Below, one piece after another: positions 34,610-44,930 of a DNA stretch of 64,000 bases (its first letter is position 1; the number at the start of each line of letters is the position of its first letter). The notes under the pieces were generated by a model that was not told the origin of the DNA, made no database searches, and saw nothing but the letters and a program-made list of their open reading frames with translations. The position numbers and the translations under genes are program-made. Where the stretch lies: the NCBI GenBank assembly GCA_938008435.1, contig CALLKK010000009.1, positions 62,001-126,000 on the forward strand, written 5' to 3'. Source of the DNA: an uncultured Steroidobacter sp. GTDB lineage: Bacteria; Pseudomonadota; Gammaproteobacteria; Steroidobacterales; Steroidobacteraceae.

Positions 34610-37600
34610 TCAATAGAACCGCATGCTGATGCCGACAGTGCCGTGGACGGAGTAGCTATTGGCGATGTCGTGCAACGGGCTCTTGCCGGAGATCTCGCCG
34701 TAGAGGCGTACGCCATTGCTCCAGTTGATGCTCCCGCCGAAGCCGAGCTCCGCCCACTCTCTGCGTTCCATCCGCTCGATCTCCACGCCGGACACTCGCA
34801 CGCGTACGCCGTTGTCCCATTCGTAGCTGAGGTTCGCCACGGCATAGAAGCGGTTATGGCGATCGTGCCTCGTGGCATCCCGCGTGAGCGCAAGCCCGAA
34901 GCGCGAGATGAGACTGTCGGCATCTTCCAAGATCACGACAGCGCCGAAGGGATCGACGAAGCGGTCGAAGCGAACGCTCGAATAAGTCAGCTGCGTCTGC
35001 GGCGTAAGACTCCACTCGTCATTCAGGTCCAGCTTCCTGCCGACTTCGAGGCTGAACGCCTTGCCGCGACCGTCGTTGTCGTGCACCAGCCTGCCCAGAA
35101 TCGCCGAGTGCAGATCGCTCTTGAAGCGGTTGAGCTGGACCTGCGCATCCACGTACGCACCTCTGCGGCCGTACCACGTCCACATGGTGCCCATGCCATA
35201 TCCGCGGGTGCTGATCTCGCCCGGACCGAAGATCGAACGCACGGAAGTATCCGCCTCGCCGTATTCCACGGCGATGCTCCCGACCAAGCGGTCTCCATCC
35301 TCGCTCGTCGCGACCAAATGCTCGAACCCAAACTGCGTCTTCCAGGCATCGGTCGACTGCTCCACGCGGGTCGTCGACTTCAGCGGCCGAGCACGATTAC
35401 CCGTGCCGTACATGCGGAGCCACGCGCCACCCGTTTCGCGATCCGCATTGAGCCCCCAGATGCGATCGCCCATGCGCTGCTCCAACGTCGGCAGTCCGTT
35501 CAGCGCCAGCAGATTCGCGCCGTAGCTCTCGTACACCGGCACGCCAGGCTGATAGCGCGGCGCATCCTCTGACGGCGATGGCGCACTCGGCTCCGCCGGA
35601 TCCGCCGCAATCGGATCGTCCTCATCGGGCTCTTCGTCCGGATCGATCGGCTCGGACGGCTCCTCATCGATCGGCGTCGGATCCGTCGGCTCACTTGGCA
35701 CCGGATCTAAAGGATCGCTCGGCGTCGGATCTGTTGGGTCAGTCGGTGGATCCGTCGGATCGCTGGACGTCGGGTCCGACGGATCACTTGGCGTCGGATC
35801 ACTTGGATCGACGGGCGGCGGATCCGAGGGATCGGACGACACCGGACCCGACGGATCGGGATCGGGCGGCTCCAAATCCAGCACAGAGGATCTCAGATAC
35901 CAATTGCCATCCCCGGCATCGCCGCCAACGCCATGGTGATAGAGGCTGTACGCGTACGCGCCCAAGACGACCGAGGGCACGCCGTTGTACGTGTAGTCTC
36001 CATTGAGCGTAAACACGTCGGGCGCGGACCGTGCCTTGTCGCGCACTTCCACCAACAGAATGCCGTTGCCAGGCGTGACAGCACCGTCTCCCTCGCGGCG
36101 ATCCAACGAGATCGTGGTGGCACCCGTGCCCATCTGCGTGCCATCGACGATGAGCACGTCAGCCAACGAACCCGTCTGTCCGTCCGGCGCAATGCCTTCG
36201 TTCAGCACCACGTTGAGCAGCAGCGTGCCGCCGTTCGAAACGAACACGCCGTTGCCGGGCGTGCCGCTCGCGGTCGGAGCTGCGGTGATGACGAGCGTGT
36301 TGCCGACCGCCGGCCCGCGCAGATCGATGATGCCCGAGTGACTGAACGTGCCGACATTGACCAACTGGCCTTGCACGATGCCGGCGCGATTCAGCCGGTA
36401 ATCATTGGTGTCGAGCGCCCGATAGTCGCTGCCGGTCGTCGGCACGTAATAGCCGGTGGCATCGACGCTCGATTCACCCTCGATCAACCCGAGCTTGAGC
36501 ACCGCATTGCTCGAGTTGTTGAAGGTGCTCGTGGGATCACCGAAGTCGGCAATCGCGACGCGCGTCGTGTCTCGTATCGTGTCGCCGTCGGTGTCGGCGA
36601 AATGGCGCAATTCAAACGTCGACGAAGGTTCGTTGTTGAAAACGACGCTGCCACCGGAGAGCTGCACGAAACCCGTGAGCGTCCCGAAGTTATCCACCGT
36701 GACATCGGCCCCCTGAGCCACGACGGCGCGATCCGAGCCGGCACCGATGGTGCCGCGATTGATCAGTTGCGCGACGCCGCCCGCATCGAGCAGCACACCG
36801 GCGGAGGGGAGACTCGAGGTTGCACCGAACCCGCTCACATCCGCCTGCCAGCCGCCCGTCACCGTCGCGGTGGCTGCAATGTGCTGTTGGACAGTGCCTG
36901 TGCCTGCCATTGAAGCGGCACCGATGCCGTACTCGCCCGTCGCGGTCACCCGGCCTTCGAGCTGCAGCGATGTGTCGCTGGCGCTGGTTAAATTGACGCC
37001 AAAGGATTCGCCACCGGAAACCTCGATCTGCGAGGACGCAGACTGGCTCAGCGAAAGCAATCCCGTGGAGGTGCCGATGACGCCGTGTGACTCGGTGCCT
37101 TGCGTCGTGAGACTGGCATTTGACATGAGCTGAACGGTGGAAGCGCCGCTGCCGTCGTTGCTGATCTGCAGCGCAGGCGCCTGGTCGCCGTTCGTCGCCA
37201 CGGATCCGTCCCCCGCCACGATCACAGAGACCTGCGCCAGACTCCCGGGATTCGCGAGCACCGCGCTCATTCCCCGCGCACCCGTTCCCGTCGTCACGAT
37301 AGTGCCCGAGGACCGCACCATCACATTGCCCGTTCCATCGGCGATTGCGTAGATTCCATCTCCCGCGTCTCCGGAAATCGTGATCGCGCCGCCGTCGCGC
37401 AGCTCGGCGATGGCGTCGCCTTCGGCCTGGCTCCAGGAGAGCAGGCCGGCACCGTAGTAGCCGCTCATCGTGACCGTGCCATCGGCGAGCGCGATGGCGC
37501 TACCGGCACCTCTGCTCAAGCTGTACAGGCCAACGCCATACTCGCTGCTCATCTCGACGACACCGGTCTGCGTCAGATGAGTCGTCGCATCGCCGCCATT

Positions 37601-38250
37601 GGCATGCATGCTGTCGGCGAGCAGTCCGTACACCTGGACTGCATCCGATTCGACCGAGCCGGCCGACACGACCGTGACCGAACCCATGCCTTCATTACTG
37701 CCGGTCAAACCGGCGCCATTCGTGCCGGTGATCGTGATCGAGCTGCCGGCACGCTGCGAGACGGTAACGTCCTCCGCACTCGTCTTTCATACTTGTTCCA
37801 GCCGCGCAGGCCGTTGGTGCCGGCCGTAATATGCGCACCCGAGTCGATCACGATGCTCTTACCGGCGGTTACGACGATACCGTCGGTTGCATCGCCGTCG
37901 ACGCTGATCGTCACGCCGTCGGCCGCCGTGACCGTGAACGCGTGGTCGGGACTGTAAACGTCGACACCATCGTTGTTGTACCCCGGCGCGCGCACGATGG
38001 AAACGCCGGACTCCAACACAAGCTCGAAATCCCCGTTGACGGTGCTGTAGACGATACCCCCCGCATACGGGTTGTCGTCGCTCTTACAAACGACGGTCTC
38101 TCCCGCAACATGAGCACCGCACTCGTCCTCCGCCAGAGAGACTCCTAACGGCATCACGGCCGACGCCACGATCACCGGCGACCACAGCGGATGGATTGCA
38201 CGCGCTACTGCAACCTTCAACGTCCGTGAGCGCTTGTGCGACGTATTCAT
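34610..38250 (-). pseudogene. Autotransporter with a frameshift near its N-terminus
   Basis: Two adjoining frames together encode an autotransporter of about 1210 residues. The 5' part starts at ATG 38250 (GAGGGAGAC upstream) with an extended signal peptide ending GVSLAED, then a glycine/valine-rich passenger (VYSPDHAFTVTAADGV). The frame breaks near 37785, where GAAAGACG would need one more A to continue into SAEDVTVSQRAGSSITITG. The 3' part has about 600 residues of beta-helix passenger, a linker of repeated D-P-S/T-D-P units (about 35500-35870) and a C-terminal beta-barrel ending GISMRFY. As written no full protein is made. A sequencing error or phase variation cannot be excluded. Confidence 0.8.
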
Positions 38251-38721
38251 GTCTCCCTCCTCGATCACGCAACTCGATATGTTCTCTTCGCGCGTGATGC
38301 CATCTCACAGAAGACATGGCGGGACCGTTCGAGGCTTCCTTCGCCTATCGATCACGAGCGAACCAAGGAGTGCATGAAACGCAGACGCATCCGCTTGCTT
38401 GCACCCGCGTCTATCAATAGGTTCTCTATTGCCCTCCTAGCAAACGAACCCGCTTCACATCGAAGCCAATTCGGCGAGGTTATGCCGCGAACAGGACATG
38501 GGTCACGGCAGCGGCAGCAAAATCCTCAAGATGCAGCAAAAAGATCAGTGGATACCGGGCTTACACGGTGCCAAGAGAGCGCAATCGGGCGTCACCGATT
38601 GCCTTAGGCCGGCGCGCCGAGAAAAGCCTGCTTCCGTGTCGAATGGACGATAGGCGTGCGCCCCGGCAATTGCTAAAGAATGCGGGTCGAATGCTTATTG
38701 CAGCATAGACACGGAGGCCAC
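38251..38721. other. Divergent region between autotransporter and hydrolase
   Basis: About 470 bases holding the promoters of both flanking genes. A short inverted repeat CAATAG-GTTCT-CTATTG lies at 38415-38431. I see no gene and no other clear signal. Confidence 0.45.
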
Positions 38722-40563
38722 ATGAGCGCGGCAGAGGCCACCTTCCGGAAGCAGCACGTCGCACCGTCGAGCGGCGTTCCCCAGCAAACGGTCGAGACCG
38801 GCGCGTCAATCACGATCAGCGAGTCGTCCCGCAGCGTGGAGAAAGCGATCGTTGCCGTCCACGGCATCGGGGATCAGCACACGTACGCAACGATTCAAGC
38901 GGTCGTCAATCAGTTCAGCGGCTTTCACCCCACCGCGGTGCCGCTCGGTACGTTTCACGACAACAAGGGCATCGTCGCACTCAAACCGGCGCTGCCTTCT
39001 GGCTACGCCTTTGCCGAGGTCTATTGGGCGACGATTCCGCGCGAAGCCGCCAAAGACGCGTACATCATCGAAGAAGCAAAAGCGTGGGCGCGCACGATCA
39101 TCGGCCGTCTCAAGCTCCGGTGGCAGCAGAGCGGCGATCGGCATTCGTGCAGCGAGCGCGACTTTCACCTGATGGCGCTCGTGCTCTCGGAAATGGTCGA
39201 ATCGATCGCGATTCTGGATCGCCTGTGCCTGCTCGCCGACCGCGCTGGACTGTTCAAGTTCGACTTGCGCAAGACGATGGAGGATTACTTCGGCGACGTA
39301 CAGGTCGTCGTCGATTTCAGCTCGCTGCGCGAGAGAATCCTCGAGACGTTCGATCGCACCTTGTCCGCCGTGCACGAGGCATTTCCGAACGCGAAGATCT
39401 ACCTCGTCGCGCACAGCGAAGGCACGGTCGTCTCGCTGCTCGGCCTTTTGCATGCCTATCGAAAAGACCAGCCGCCGCCTTGGTCGAAGCACGTCGCGGG
39501 CTTCATGACGCTGGGCTCGCCCATCGACAAACATCTTGTGCTCTGGCCTGACTTGTTCGGCGAGGGCGCTCCGAGAAGCGCGCCTGCACAGCCCATCGAA
39601 TGGCACAACTACTACGACCGCGGTGATCCAGTCGGCTTTGCGCTCGACGACACGCGCGCATGGTTGGCTGCACATGGGTGGCAACAAGCGTTCGACTTCA
39701 AGGCCGAGTACGACCACGGCTTTTCGCGTTATGCCTTCCCCGGCAAAGCGCATGTGGATTATTGGAACGACGGCGAGGTCTTTCGGCACTTCATCGACAC
39801 GGTCGTCGAGCGACGGATCGAATCTGCGTCGCCGGATTCGACGCCGGACGCGACCGAAACCCGCATCACGCATCCCGCGGTCCTGCCGCCGGCACCCAAG
39901 GACAAGATCGGCGTGAAGCTCGTGAGCTACACCGTGCCGTATCTACTCGTGCTCGGAATCATGGGCATCGGCGCCTACTTCTTCTTCCGCGCCGCACGCG
40001 CCTTCCTGTACCCGCTCGAAGCGGAAGACATTGCGGCCTTACGCGTCGCGAAGAATGTGTTCGCGATTGCCTTCCTGCTGATGGGGATTACCGCGGCCGC
40101 GCGCATTCCGCGCCTGACGCACGACCTACCGTGGCGGCTGGCTGGTGCGGCTTGCGGCATGATTGCCGCCGGCGTCTACGTATGGAGCCAGGTCGATGTG
40201 AAGAACATCGAGCTATTTGGCATCGTGATTCCGACCGAGATCCTGGTCCTGTTGCTCACGACGGCGCTCGTGCTGACCGCCTACATCGCCGGCAGCCGCT
40301 ATCCTCATCTCGGGATCAAGCCGCTCGTGATCGGCGGCGTCGTGGCGTGCGCCATCTATCTCACACTGCGCGTAGAGGACTGGAGCCGCGTCGGACCGCT
40401 CTGGCCCGTCGGCATTGCGATGGTGGCGCTGCTTTACCTGTGGTGGCTCGGCGCCCTGCTCTTCGATCTCATCTTCATGTGGCACTTGTACATCCGCAAC
40501 ACGCGGCTACAAGAGCGCATGGACAAGCTGCTGCACGTTCAGCTCGCCCGGCAAGGCGCGTGA
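38722..40563 (+). CDS. Alpha/beta hydrolase fused to a C-terminal membrane domain
   Basis: A 613-residue protein. The cytosolic half (about 45-370) is an alpha/beta hydrolase with IVAVHGIGDQHTYAT near the N-terminus, the nucleophile elbow YLVAHSEGTVVSLLGLL (Ser in HSEG), MTLGSPIDK, and candidate acid and His residues in NYYDRGDPVG and HVDYWND. The C-terminal half (about 395-600) has six hydrophobic helices. GGAGG precedes ATG 38722. The order (soluble hydrolase first, membrane domain second) resembles lipases acting at the membrane, but the fusion is uncommon and no substrate is evident. Confidence 0.8.
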   Translation: MSAAEATFRKQHVAPSSGVPQQTVETGASITISESSRSVEKAIVAVHGIGDQHTYATIQAVVNQFSGFHPTAVPLGTFHDNKGIVALKPALPSGYAFAEVYWATIPREAAKDAYIIEEAKAWARTIIGRLKLRWQQSGDRHSCSERDFHLMALVLSEMVESIAILDRLCLLADRAGLFKFDLRKTMEDYFGDVQVVVDFSSLRERILETFDRTLSAVHEAFPNAKIYLVAHSEGTVVSLLGLLHAYRKDQPPPWSKHVAGFMTLGSPIDKHLVLWPDLFGEGAPRSAPAQPIEWHNYYDRGDPVGFALDDTRAWLAAHGWQQAFDFKAEYDHGFSRYAFPGKAHVDYWNDGEVFRHFIDTVVERRIESASPDSTPDATETRITHPAVLPPAPKDKIGVKLVSYTVPYLLVLGIMGIGAYFFFRAARAFLYPLEAEDIAALRVAKNVFAIAFLLMGITAAARIPRLTHDLPWRLAGAACGMIAAGVYVWSQVDVKNIELFGIVIPTEILVLLLTTALVLTAYIAGSRYPHLGIKPLVIGGVVACAIYLTLRVEDWSRVGPLWPVGIAMVALLYLWWLGALLFDLIFMWHLYIRNTRLQERMDKLLHVQLARQGA

Positions 40564-40596
40564 ACGACGCTGCCTATACCGCTCACGGATAGCGTA

Positions 40597-40626
40597 CCTC
40601 GCGGCGCCGCGTAGCGCGCCGCGAGG
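40597..40626. terminator. Bidirectional hairpin between convergent genes
   Basis: CCTCGCGGCGC and GCGCCGCGAGG form a perfect 11-bp stem around an 8-base loop, between stop codons at 40563 and 40645. Confidence 0.65.
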
Positions 40627-40644
40627 CACGATCTGCTGTCGCTG

Positions 40645-42210
40645 TTAGGGCTGGAACGACACGACCGTCACGGAAGCAGGCGCCAGCTCCAGCACCGTGG
40701 CATTGCCGCTGCGCTTGCCCGCGATGGGCTTGGGCACGACCGTGTTGGGCGCATCGAACGTATTCACGCTGTCGATGCGGGGCGCGACGAGGGTCTCGCC
40801 GCGAAGCTGAACATTGCTTCGGCCGGACGCAGCGACGCGAATGCGTGCGGCACGCTTCGGATCGACGTTCGCAATCGCAAGCCACACCTTACCGTCGCTG
40901 CCCTTCGCCGCGATGGCATCCACGCGCGGCAGCTCGATATCGCCGTACACGTACTTCTGCCTGTCGAGCTGAACCGGAACGAAGGTGGCGTCCTGGAACG
41001 GCACGTACATCTTGAAGACGTAGTAGGTCGGCGTCTTCACGAGCTTTTCTTTGTCGGTGAGCAGCATCGCCTGCAGCACGTTCACCATCTGCGCGATGTT
41101 GGCCATGCGCACGCGGTCGGCGTGACGCGCGAACGTGTTGAGATTGAGCGCCGCGATAATCGCATCGCGCTGGCTGTTCTGCTGCTCGAGGAAGCCTTCC
41201 TTCGAGCCCGGCGTCGGCTCGAGCCATGAGCCCCATTCGTCCACGACGAGCGCGATCTTCTTCTCGGGGTCGTACTTGTCCATGATCGCGCCGTGGGTGC
41301 GGATGAGATCTTCCATGCGCATCGTTTCCTTGATCAGCTTCGCGTACTCCTCCTCGCCGAAGCCGGTCGCCTTGTACTTCGGCGGCCAACCGCCGACCGT
41401 GTAGTAGTGCAGCGACAACCCGTCGATGTCCCAGCTCCAATTGCGCTCCGTCCACGCCTTCATCACCGCTTCCGTGTAGCTCGTGTCGCCGGAGTCGGGA
41501 CCGACGGCGATTCTCTTCATCGGATGCTTCGAGTTGTAGTTGCGTGCATAGCGTGCATAGATGCGCAACTGGCTCACGTAGTACTCGGGCGTCATGGAGC
41601 CGCCGCAGCCCCAGCTCTCGTTGCCGATGCCGAGGAACGAGACGCCCCACGGCTCGGCGCGACCGTTCGCCGCACGTTCCTGCGCGAGCGCCGTCGCCTG
41701 ATCGGCGGTGAGATATTCGAGCCACTCTGCCGCTTCCTTGGGCGAGCCCGAACCGACGTTGACCGAGATATACGCCTCGGCGCCGATCTGCTGCACGAAA
41801 TCCATGAACTCGTGCGTGCCGAACGTGTTGGGCTCGATCACACCGCCCCAATCGGGATTCATGGTCGCGCGCCGCGCCTCGGCCGGACCGATGCCGTTGC
41901 GCCAGTGATAGTCGTCAGCAAAGCAGCCGCCCGGCCAGCGCACGTTGGGAACGCGTAGCTCCTTGAGAGCCTCCACGACGTCGTTGCGAATGCCGCGCGT
42001 ATTCGGAATCGGCGAATCGGGTCCCACCCACACGCCTTCATAGATGCCGCGGCCGAGATGCTCCGCGAACTGCCCGAAGAGGTGACGACTGATCGTCGGC
42101 CCGGACTTGTCCGTCTCGACGGTCAGCTCCAACGTATCCTGCGCAAGCGTGACGCTCGCCGCGAGGAAGCATGCGCTCGTTGCAAGCCTGAGCAACGCCG
42201 TTCTCAACAT
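40645..42210 (-). CDS. Exported GH51 alpha-L-arabinofuranosidase
   Basis: A 521-residue enzyme with a signal peptide (MLRTALLRLATSACFLAASV). The GH51 barrel begins ISRHLFGQFAEHLGRGIYEG and VPNVRWPGGCFADDYHW. The general acid/base is Glu198 in GIGNESWGCGG; the nucleophile is Glu325 in VVDEWGSWLE. A C-terminal beta-sandwich ends VTVVSFQP. The enzyme would release arabinofuranosyl side groups from arabinoxylan or arabinan. Most GH51 enzymes are intracellular, so the export signal suggests periplasmic action. No arabinose operon adjoins it. Confidence 0.93.
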   Translation of the reverse strand: MLRTALLRLATSACFLAASVTLAQDTLELTVETDKSGPTISRHLFGQFAEHLGRGIYEGVWVGPDSPIPNTRGIRNDVVEALKELRVPNVRWPGGCFADDYHWRNGIGPAEARRATMNPDWGGVIEPNTFGTHEFMDFVQQIGAEAYISVNVGSGSPKEAAEWLEYLTADQATALAQERAANGRAEPWGVSFLGIGNESWGCGGSMTPEYYVSQLRIYARYARNYNSKHPMKRIAVGPDSGDTSYTEAVMKAWTERNWSWDIDGLSLHYYTVGGWPPKYKATGFGEEEYAKLIKETMRMEDLIRTHGAIMDKYDPEKKIALVVDEWGSWLEPTPGSKEGFLEQQNSQRDAIIAALNLNTFARHADRVRMANIAQMVNVLQAMLLTDKEKLVKTPTYYVFKMYVPFQDATFVPVQLDRQKYVYGDIELPRVDAIAAKGSDGKVWLAIANVDPKRAARIRVAASGRSNVQLRGETLVAPRIDSVNTFDAPNTVVPKPIAGKRSGNATVLELAPASVTVVSFQP

Positions 42211-42475
42211 CGTTCGAATCTCCACTGTCCAACGGTGAACGATCGCGTCTGCGAGTCATTCCCGTTTTGTTATTGAAGTAGACGTATATAGCAATGACCT
42301 TCGCATTAGAGCGTGCGATTGTACGGGCAATGCACGGCCGACACGACCCGCCCATCGCAGGCTCGCTCCAGCCATCGAAGAGCATGTCCGAATTTGCTCG
42401 ATGGGCGTCCGAATGATGGCGGCGGCGCGGCCGGCCGCTGTGGAACATGGCGGCATTCCAGCACGGAGGTTCACC

Positions 42476-43033
42476 ATGCGCACCTGTCTGCTCGTGATCG
42501 ACGCTCAAGAATCCTTCCGCCACCGCCCGTACTTTTCGAGCCGCGACGTACCGGCGTATTTGGATCGCCAGAATGCCTTGATCGACGGCGCTCGCGCGCG
42601 CGACATTCCGATCGTGCGCGTCTTTCACGTGGAGCGCGCGGCGGATAGCGCGTTCTCACTCGAATCCGGCCATGTCCGACCGCTGACGGGGCTCATCGGG
42701 TTCGATGCCGCCCTGACAGTACACAAGAGTCGGCACAGCGCATTGATCGGCAGCGGCCTGGATGTTTGGCTCAACGAGCAAGGCATCGATGCAGTGATCG
42801 TCAGCGGCATCCGCACCGAACAATGCTGCGAGACCACGGCGCGCCATGCGTATGATCTCGGCTATCGGGTGCATTATGTGCCGGATGCAACTTTGACCTT
42901 CGACATGCAGTACGAGGACGGTACGCTATTCCCGGCCGCGGAGATCAAGCGGCGTACCGTGGCCGTGCTCAAGGACCGCTTTGCGACGATCTGCTCGGTG
43001 GAGGAAGCGCTTGACGCAGCCGCCCGTCATTGA
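42476..43033 (+). CDS. Isochorismatase-family cysteine hydrolase
   Basis: A 185-residue amidohydrolase. The triad is Asp9 (LLVIDAQESF), Lys84 (TVHKSRHSAL) and Cys117 (GIRTEQCCETTARHA). GGAGGT precedes ATG 42476. Related enzymes include nicotinamidase and ureidoacrylate or biuret hydrolases; the doubled Cys gives no further hint. The GlxA-like regulator gene begins inside its last 23 bases, so they are translated together, and the regulator may respond to the hydrolase's substrate. Confidence 0.88.
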   Translation: MRTCLLVIDAQESFRHRPYFSSRDVPAYLDRQNALIDGARARDIPIVRVFHVERAADSAFSLESGHVRPLTGLIGFDAALTVHKSRHSALIGSGLDVWLNEQGIDAVIVSGIRTEQCCETTARHAYDLGYRVHYVPDATLTFDMQYEDGTLFPAAEIKRRTVAVLKDRFATICSVEEALDAAARH

Positions 43034-44018
43034 CGTCCTGTTCGTGATCCTGCCCGATACGCTCGTGCTCGATTGGGCAGGACCGGCCGAAGCGTTCAGG
43101 CTTGCCAATGGCGTGCGCCGCGAGCGCGGCGAGCCCGAACGCTTTCGGCTGCATTTCATCGGCCCGCGACGCGAGGCCACGAGCTCGGTCGGCGCCGCGA
43201 TCGCGGCGCTCGAACCGCTGCCGCAACGGCTGCCCGCTGGGGCCTGGGTCGTGGTGAGCGGCAATCCGACCACACCGAAATATCTCGAGCCGGCCGCCAC
43301 GAGAGAAACCGTGAGATGGTTGGCTCGGCTACGACCCGGCGATCGCGACACTCGCCTGATCACGATTTGCTCCGGCGCCGTGCTCGCGGCGCATGCAGGC
43401 TTGTTGAAGGGCCGCACGGCGACGACACATCACCAGCTGCTCGATGAGCTGAGCGCCGCGGAGCGTGACTGCAAGGTCGTGAGCAATCGCGTGTTCGTGT
43501 GCGACGGCAATGTATGCTCGAGCGCGGGCATTACCGCCGGCATCGATTTGGCGCTCCAGCTCATTCGGCTCGAATGCGGCCCCACGGTCGCTGCGCGCGT
43601 CGCGCAGACGATGGTGCTCGGTCTGCGCAGAACCGCCAACGATCCGCAGATCTCACCGTTGCTTGCCTACCGCAATCATCTGCATCCGGCGGTACATCGC
43701 GTGCAGGACGCGGTCAGCGAAGCACCCACCCAGCCGTGGACGGTCGCGCGCATGGCCAAGGTAGCTCACACCTCCGCTCGCCATTTGACGCGCCTGTTCG
43801 TCGAGCATACGGGTGCCACCCCCCTGCAATATCTACGTGCAGTACGCCTCGCTCTCGCAGAGATGTCCTTGCGCGCAGGCCACAGCGTGACGCGAGCCGC
43901 GGAGCTCGCCGGTTTTCGCTCCGATACGCAGCTACGGCGGGCCTGGCGCGTGCTCGGTCAGCAAGGCACGCCGTCCGCGCTACTGCGGCGCGAAACACGC
44001 AAGCTCGCCGACGCCTGA
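43011..44018 (+). CDS. GlxA-type regulator: DJ-1/PfpI domain plus AraC DNA-binding domain
   Basis: A 335-residue regulator. The N-terminal DJ-1/PfpI-like domain (about 8-190) contains VLFVILPDTLVLDWAGPAEAF and ITICSGAVLAAHAGLLKGR with a Cys at the nucleophile-elbow position. The C-terminal AraC domain has two helix-turn-helix units (VARMAKVAHTSARHLTRLF and VTRAAELAGFRSDTQLRRAW). TTG 43011 is chosen because GGAGGAAGCGC stands before it and the domain starts directly after. It overlaps the isochorismatase gene by 23 bases. Confidence 0.87.
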   Translation: MTQPPVIDVLFVILPDTLVLDWAGPAEAFRLANGVRRERGEPERFRLHFIGPRREATSSVGAAIAALEPLPQRLPAGAWVVVSGNPTTPKYLEPAATRETVRWLARLRPGDRDTRLITICSGAVLAAHAGLLKGRTATTHHQLLDELSAAERDCKVVSNRVFVCDGNVCSSAGITAGIDLALQLIRLECGPTVAARVAQTMVLGLRRTANDPQISPLLAYRNHLHPAVHRVQDAVSEAPTQPWTVARMAKVAHTSARHLTRLFVEHTGATPLQYLRAVRLALAEMSLRAGHSVTRAAELAGFRSDTQLRRAWRVLGQQGTPSALLRRETRKLADA

Positions 44019-44113
44019 CCGCCGCTTTGGCATGACGCTGATGGACCGTGTCGGCTGCGGCAAGCCTCGTTCGTCCTTGGGGCAGTGTGTTCGCACATCG
44101 AAGGAGACAAACC

Positions 44114-44485
44114 ATGCCCTACATCGACGGTTTCATGATTCCGGTCCCGACGGCCAACAAGGAGAAGTTCATCGAGCATGCACGTAAGGGCGATGCCGTG
44201 TTCATGGAGCTCGGCGCCCTGCGCATCCTCGAATGTTGGGGCGATGACGTCCCCGGCGGCAACGTCACCGATTTTCGCCGCGCAGTACAGGCAAAGGACG
44301 ACGAGACGGTCGTGTTCTCGTGGATCGAGTGGCCGGACAAGGCTACCCGCGATGCCGGAATGGCCAAGATAATGGAGCTCGCGAAAACCGATCCTCGCAT
44401 GAACCCGGAAACGAATCCGATGCCGTTCGACGGTCGACGGCTCATCTATGGTGGATTTGCGCCCGTACTGACTCTGGAGAAGTAG
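44114..44485 (+). CDS. DUF1428 (YbaA-like) protein
   Basis: A 123-residue protein of the DUF1428 family. MPYIDGFMIPVPTANKEKF, ALRILECWGDDVPGG, FSWIEWPDKATRD and MPFDGRRLIYGGF are the conserved blocks of this ferredoxin-like-fold family related to YbaA. AAGGAGACAAACC precedes ATG 44114. It is cytoplasmic and of unknown function; it appears to be transcribed alone. Confidence 0.92.
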   Translation: MPYIDGFMIPVPTANKEKFIEHARKGDAVFMELGALRILECWGDDVPGGNVTDFRRAVQAKDDETVVFSWIEWPDKATRDAGMAKIMELAKTDPRMNPETNPMPFDGRRLIYGGFAPVLTLEK

Positions 44486-44613
44486 AGCTGACGGAGGCCC
44501 TCGTGGCACGGAGGCCTTCGCTCCGCTTCGGCAAGGAAGGCGCTTGTCTTGGGCTGGAGGGAGGCGGGAGGAAGAGAGGCCGCGCAGCGCGCTTGTCTAC
44601 TACAGCGTGCCGC
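44486..44613. repeat. Family-2-like repeat remnant
   Basis: A GC-rich stretch with GGAGGCC copies, a GCGCAGCGCGC core near 44582 and a degenerate CTACTACAGC arm. It resembles the family-2 elements further along but is the least clear copy. Confidence 0.4.
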
Positions 44614-44700
44614 CTAGAAGATCAGATCGATTATTCCGAAGACGACGAGCAGTCCGATCAAGAACACGATCCCAACGATCCAACCGAGCACTTTGAGCAT
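44614..44700 (-). CDS. 28-residue single-helix membrane microprotein
   Basis: A short frame beginning ATG CTC AAA GTG with GGAGGT four bases upstream and ending TAG at 44614. The product starts MLKVLGW and ends IIDLIF, and is almost entirely Ile, Leu, Val, Gly and Phe: one transmembrane helix with a basic N-terminus and a single Asp near the end. Good ribosome site, length and composition make it a credible microprotein. No neighbour points to a role. Confidence 0.6.
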   Translation of the reverse strand: MLKVLGWIVGIVFLIGLLVVFGIIDLIF

Positions 44701-44930
44701 ACGACCTCCGCGGCGTGTAAGGTAAGACGCAGAGCGACTCATCGCAGTTCCGCCCGGCACGCAGGCTGCGCCCTCCTTTTCCAGCCTTCCTTGCGGCGAA
44801 TGCAGCCTCTCGAACGGAGCGTTTCCATGTCGTAGTAGTTGGTGCGAAGGCCTCTTTCCACCGAGGGGCCTCCTTGCCGCGCCATCCTGCGTGGAGTAGC
44901 GTGTCCTCCTTCGCGCAAGGAGACGTCACG

